NCBI GenBank assembly: GCA_035495315.1
Contig: DATJGF010000200.1
Span: 1-7,152 of the forward strand
Origin: DATJGF01 sp035495315
GTDB lineage: Bacteria > Verrucomicrobiota > Verrucomicrobiia > Limisphaerales > UBA8199
Length of the DNA: 7,152 nt
Direction: 5' to 3'
The translations under genes and the position numbers were made by a program. Shown piece by piece: positions 4,165 through 7,152 of this stretch; within the stretch, counting starts at the first letter, position 1; every line of letters begins with the position of its first letter. Under the pieces are notes generated by a model, which was not told the DNA's origin, did not search any database, and saw only the letters and a program-made list of their open reading frames with translations.

Positions 4165-7152
4165 CTATTGGGCTACGCGCACCCGATAGAAGCGGACATT
4201 GCCGCCAGTTGTTTCATGAAACTCCATATCAATCCCGCTGCCGATATTGGTCGAGACCGGAATCCAGCTCGGCGCAAAGAGGTCGGCGGAACGTTCAATG
4301 ATATATTGTTTTCCGGCAACGCTGGGCCAACGCACGCCGCAATCCAACGCTGCTTGCGAGGTTCCGGTGATACCAGAGACGTGCAAATAAGATTTGGCAT
4401 CAGTCGGATCTGTGCCGGCGATAAATTCCTGCCAATTATCGACGCCATCGCCGTCGGCATCGGCGTTGGCTTCCGAGAGCAGGTTGTTAACGGTGCCGAA
4501 GTAGCGCAAGCGCCAGGCATCGGGAATCCCGTCGTTAAGGGACGAAGTAGACCGATCCGCCAAAGTGATCAGGCCGGTCGTGGTTTGTTTCGGGAATGAA
4601 GCAATGCCGTTCGGCGAAGCCGACGCGTGGTCGAAATGGACTGCATAGGCTGAGAACGGAGTCGCATTCGTCGGTATTTGCACTTTCAGGTATCCCAGCG
4701 TGGGTGAGCCCTTCAACCCGGCGATGGTGCTATTCAACCAGCTTGCCGCGTAGTTGCCGTTGCCAGTCGAGCCAACAAGCACCGGTTGCCCCAGTGCCGG
4801 ATTGGGCGTGAACTGAACCGGCACGGTCAAAGCCGGGGAGCCGTCCAGCGGAACCACAGTTAGATTGAGCATCATCACGCGCAACGGGAATGAGCCATAG
4901 ATATTGGCATTAATAGGAATCATCAGGCTCTGCCCAGGCGAGGCCATTGAATCACCCGCGCGAAATACGACCGCAGCTCCCTGAGAGGAGAACAACGGCT
5001 GCGGGTTCTGGTCGTCCAAACCACCCGGCTTCACCAACAGCGCACCTGGCTGGTTCGCGGCGAATTCGGCGCCCAGAACCCCATTCGTCCAGAACCGGCG
5101 GAACCAGGTCAGGCTGGGATCCAACGAGCGCCGGAAGGTGACATAGACGTCGCAGACATCCAGGATGCCGTCGCCAAAGGCGATTTGGTTGATGGTCTGG
5201 TCGTTGCCGTTAAATAGGAGGTCCAAGTTCGTACCGGTAACAGTGCCGCTCTTCACGAAATAACCTTGGGGGCTCGTCGTGTACAGTGCGCCACAGGAAT
5301 CCATCACATCGAAGAAGTCGCTGCCAGCGGGCGGGTAGTTCCCATAGTAGATAGCGGATTGGAATACTTGCTCAACGTCACTGTTATTGAGATTAGTATT
5401 GCCGAAATCACCCGCATTAAACCAGCGGAAGGGAGCGCAATCGCCGACGACGTACTTGAATTGTCCGGCAGTAACCCACTTGAGCGCGTTGACCGAGCCG
5501 GCCCCCATCGCACCATTGGTCGGCGCCAGCATCACAACGTCTGCGCCGGGCATACCAATGCCATCCGATGTCGCCGATGGGCGGCCAATCTGGATTTGGT
5601 AAGTTTGTCCCGGTTGAGCAGTAACAGGAATTTGGAAGCCATAGCCACCTAACACAACCTTTCCATCAGCCTCATCAAAGAGGGTATCGTGAGGCTGCGA
5701 GTATTTGATCAGGTCCTGCTTGGTCGTATCGTATAGATTCGTCATCGTAAACCGCTCGAGCCAACCGATGCCCAGGAGGTTTTCCGATGAGTTTGTGAAG
5801 CTCAGGTTCACGAAGGGCGACCCATCATACATTACGATCTGGCCAGGAGGTGGCGGATTTTGCTGATAACCTGAGAACATTAAGGGCGGGATTCGCTCGT
5901 AAACCGGCGGGGAGATACCGGGTATAGGCTTTTCCAGAAATGATTGGAACGCGAATCCGCCCGGTGTTACCGCGGGACCCGGGTTGGGGCCGGCATTGGT
6001 CACAGTAACATTGAACTGGAGGCTGTAGATTTTGGTGCCGGACACGACGTTCAGCGTCACCGGGGCATAGAAGAGCTGGCCCGGCGCACCGACAAAATCA
6101 CTTGAGGCTTCGCCAGAGCTAAAGCCGAACGTGACGCTATTGGGAATAAACGCGTCCGTGCTAAAGGTCTTGCTGACAATGTCGCTGGGCTGGTAATTGT
6201 CACGGAAGGCCCGGATCTTGAAGTTTACAGCCGAGCTTGCGTTGAGCGAGATGGTCGAACCCGTCGTGATCGGCCCGATGCTCGGAGCGGCCGGTGTCGG
6301 GTCTGTCCCGTCAGTCGTATACCACATGACGGCGTTGGTGGTTTGCTCAGTCACGGTAAACAAAGCGGCATTGTCCCCCGTGATTAACGGATTGCCACAC
6401 TTGAATTGGAACCGCGCAGCGACGACGAGGCTGGGGGAGCGCTCAGGTGCCGTCCCGATGGCCTTAACCGTTACATCGGGCATAATCTCGGGTAGGATCG
6501 AAGGCGGGACATCGATAGGATAAACACCATCACGATACGGAGGTGGCGTCGCACCATAGGAGGCGGACGGGTCGGGAATAGTATCCACCCCCAGCGGAGT
6601 CGGGCCGAAGGTGAAATGAGTTTCGGCCCCATCGGTCCCCATGATGGCGATTTTGACATCGTTGTTGAAAATGAATGGCTGATTGGTTCTCAGAATGGAG
6701 ACGCTGAATGGCGGAAGGGTAAAGTCGACCCAACCAATCACGGGTGCGGGCACTGGGGGCGGCGGCGGCGGCGGCTGAGGCAACCCAGTAGCCGTAACCT
6801 TGCGGATCACGTGATAGTAATCCTCAGTAGTGTAAACATTGCCCTCGGGGGCAAAGAACACCCCGGCCGGCAACCGTGCTTCGACACAGCCAAACGAGTT
6901 GTAGTCCACATTGCCGGCACACACGGTGCCGTCAGCCCAACCGGGATAAGTCCCGGCACCAGTCACCCAGAACGAGGAATTCACGCCATACAGGTTGGTT
7001 ACGGTTCCACCGGAATCGACAACCTTGACGCGATTATTGCCGTAGTCTGCTACCACGAGCATTCCGCCACCAGTGGCGGCAACACCCATGGGTTGGTTAA
7101 ATTTCGCAAACGCCTTGGTTCCAAAATGGTCTCCGGCGCCATTAAAACCGGT
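4165..7152 (-). CDS. Large modular extracytoplasmic protein: NHL repeats, chitobiase-C-like, cohesin/dockerin-like modules (5' end outside window)
   Basis: The frame stays open to the right edge, so the N-terminus and any signal peptide are missing; 995 residues are visible, numbered here from that edge. An NHL-type repeat (about 17-50, VVADYGNNRVKVV) and a second (about 92-119) suggest part of a beta-propeller. A proline run follows (124-137). A chitobiase/beta-hexosaminidase C-terminal-like domain (about 249-331) carries YTTDGTDPT. Cohesin-like beta regions lie at about 338-520 and 724-859. Between them are two matching calcium-loop-like motifs (583-597 and 659-673). The end has DGIPDAWRLRYFG and ADADGDGVDNWQEF (about 874-909), a thrombospondin-3-like calcium segment, then a small beta domain ending FYRVRVAQ, a layout I associate with verrucomicrobial exported proteins. 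No catalytic domain is visible; adhesion or polymer binding is likelier. An internal Met at 7089 lies inside the first NHL repeat and is not the true start. Confidence 0.88.
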   Translation of the reverse strand, partial: TGFNGAGDHFGTKAFAKFNQPMGVAATGGGMLVVADYGNNRVKVVDSGGTVTNLYGVNSSFWVTGAGTYPGWADGTVCAGNVDYNSFGCVEARLPAGVFFAPEGNVYTTEDYYHVIRKVTATGLPQPPPPPPPVPAPVIGWVDFTLPPFSVSILRTNQPFIFNNDVKIAIMGTDGAETHFTFGPTPLGVDTIPDPSASYGATPPPYRDGVYPIDVPPSILPEIMPDVTVKAIGTAPERSPSLVVAARFQFKCGNPLITGDNAALFTVTEQTTNAVMWYTTDGTDPTPAAPSIGPITTGSTISLNASSAVNFKIRAFRDNYQPSDIVSKTFSTDAFIPNSVTFGFSSGEASSDFVGAPGQLFYAPVTLNVVSGTKIYSLQFNVTVTNAGPNPGPAVTPGGFAFQSFLEKPIPGISPPVYERIPPLMFSGYQQNPPPPGQIVMYDGSPFVNLSFTNSSENLLGIGWLERFTMTNLYDTTKQDLIKYSQPHDTLFDEADGKVVLGGYGFQIPVTAQPGQTYQIQIGRPSATSDGIGMPGADVVMLAPTNGAMGAGSVNALKWVTAGQFKYVVGDCAPFRWFNAGDFGNTNLNNSDVEQVFQSAIYYGNYPPAGSDFFDVMDSCGALYTTSPQGYFVKSGTVTGTNLDLLFNGNDQTINQIAFGDGILDVCDVYVTFRRSLDPSLTWFRRFWTNGVLGAEFAANQPGALLVKPGGLDDQNPQPLFSSQGAAVVFRAGDSMASPGQSLMIPINANIYGSFPLRVMMLNLTVVPLDGSPALTVPVQFTPNPALGQPVLVGSTGNGNYAASWLNSTIAGLKGSPTLGYLKVQIPTNATPFSAYAVHFDHASASPNGIASFPKQTTTGLITLADRSTSSLNDGIPDAWRLRYFGTVNNLLSEANADADGDGVDNWQEFIAGTDPTDAKSYLHVSGITGTSQAALDCGVRWPSVAGKQYIIERSADLFAPSWIPVSTNIGSGIDMEFHETTGGNVRFYRVRVAQ
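6758..6775. repeat. (GGC)6 trinucleotide tract encoding polyproline
   Basis: Six consecutive GGC units on the + strand read as CCG/CCC proline codons on the minus strand, within the proline spacer between the NHL region and the following domains of the large protein. Changes in unit number would alter linker length without shifting the frame. Confidence 0.7.

Noticed and set aside
4168..4599. 143-codon + strand open frame opposite the 3' end of the large minus-strand gene
   Set aside because: The opposite strand encodes a recognisable calcium-binding and C-terminal domain. This frame has no family resemblance, and the same applies to the other + strand frames between 4596 and 6523.
6758..6775. 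GGC repeats considered as a CRISPR-like or phase-variation element
   Set aside because: The units are triplets within an open frame encoding proline; length changes cannot switch the frame, and no spacers exist.

Overview
The window (7152 bp) looks like chromosomal DNA from a free-living member of the Verrucomicrobiota, probably near Pedosphaera/Limisphaerales. This is inferred from protein style, not from a marker gene. The signs are a very large secreted-type protein ending in a DGIPDAWRLRYFG-type calcium-binding segment plus a small C-terminal beta domain, an RRM protein with an Arg-rich tail, an Ala/Pro-rich tail-anchored protein, a stand-alone GspF-like protein, and starts that mostly lack a clear Shine-Dalgarno sequence.

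Layout: six genes lie on the + strand (130-4102). In order they encode a single-RRM RNA-binding protein, an Ala/Pro-rich single-pass membrane protein, thioredoxin, a short GspF-like (T2SF) inner-membrane protein, a class V PLP-dependent aminotransferase-fold protein that lacks the desulfurase cysteine, and a DUF971/GBBH-N zinc-binding-type protein. Spacings are 115, 53, 101, 126 and 20 bp (only 2 bp if an alternative GTG start is used for the last gene). The last two genes are therefore the most convincing transcriptional and translational pair; the others may be read separately. A strong 12-bp hairpin with a cUUCGg loop (minus-strand sense) sits between the DUF971 gene and a convergent minus-strand gene. 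That gene fills the rest of the window and runs off the right edge. It encodes a modular, probably extracytoplasmic protein with NHL-type repeats, a proline spacer, a chitobiase-C-terminal-like domain, two cohesin-like beta regions flanking a split dockerin-like pair, and a calcium-binding C-terminus.

The genes do not form one obvious pathway. The + strand set is mostly housekeeping: RNA binding, thiol-disulfide exchange, pilus/secretion assembly, and a PLP enzyme with a small metal-site protein. The minus-strand gene is a surface or secreted protein. I see no mobile element, CRISPR array, phage gene, tRNA or rRNA. The points most worth a second look are the split dockerin-like repeat between cohesin-like regions in the large protein, the 25-bp-period direct repeat ahead of the RRM gene, a promoter-like box overlapping a hairpin between the first two genes, and the pairing of the PLP protein with the DUF971 protein.
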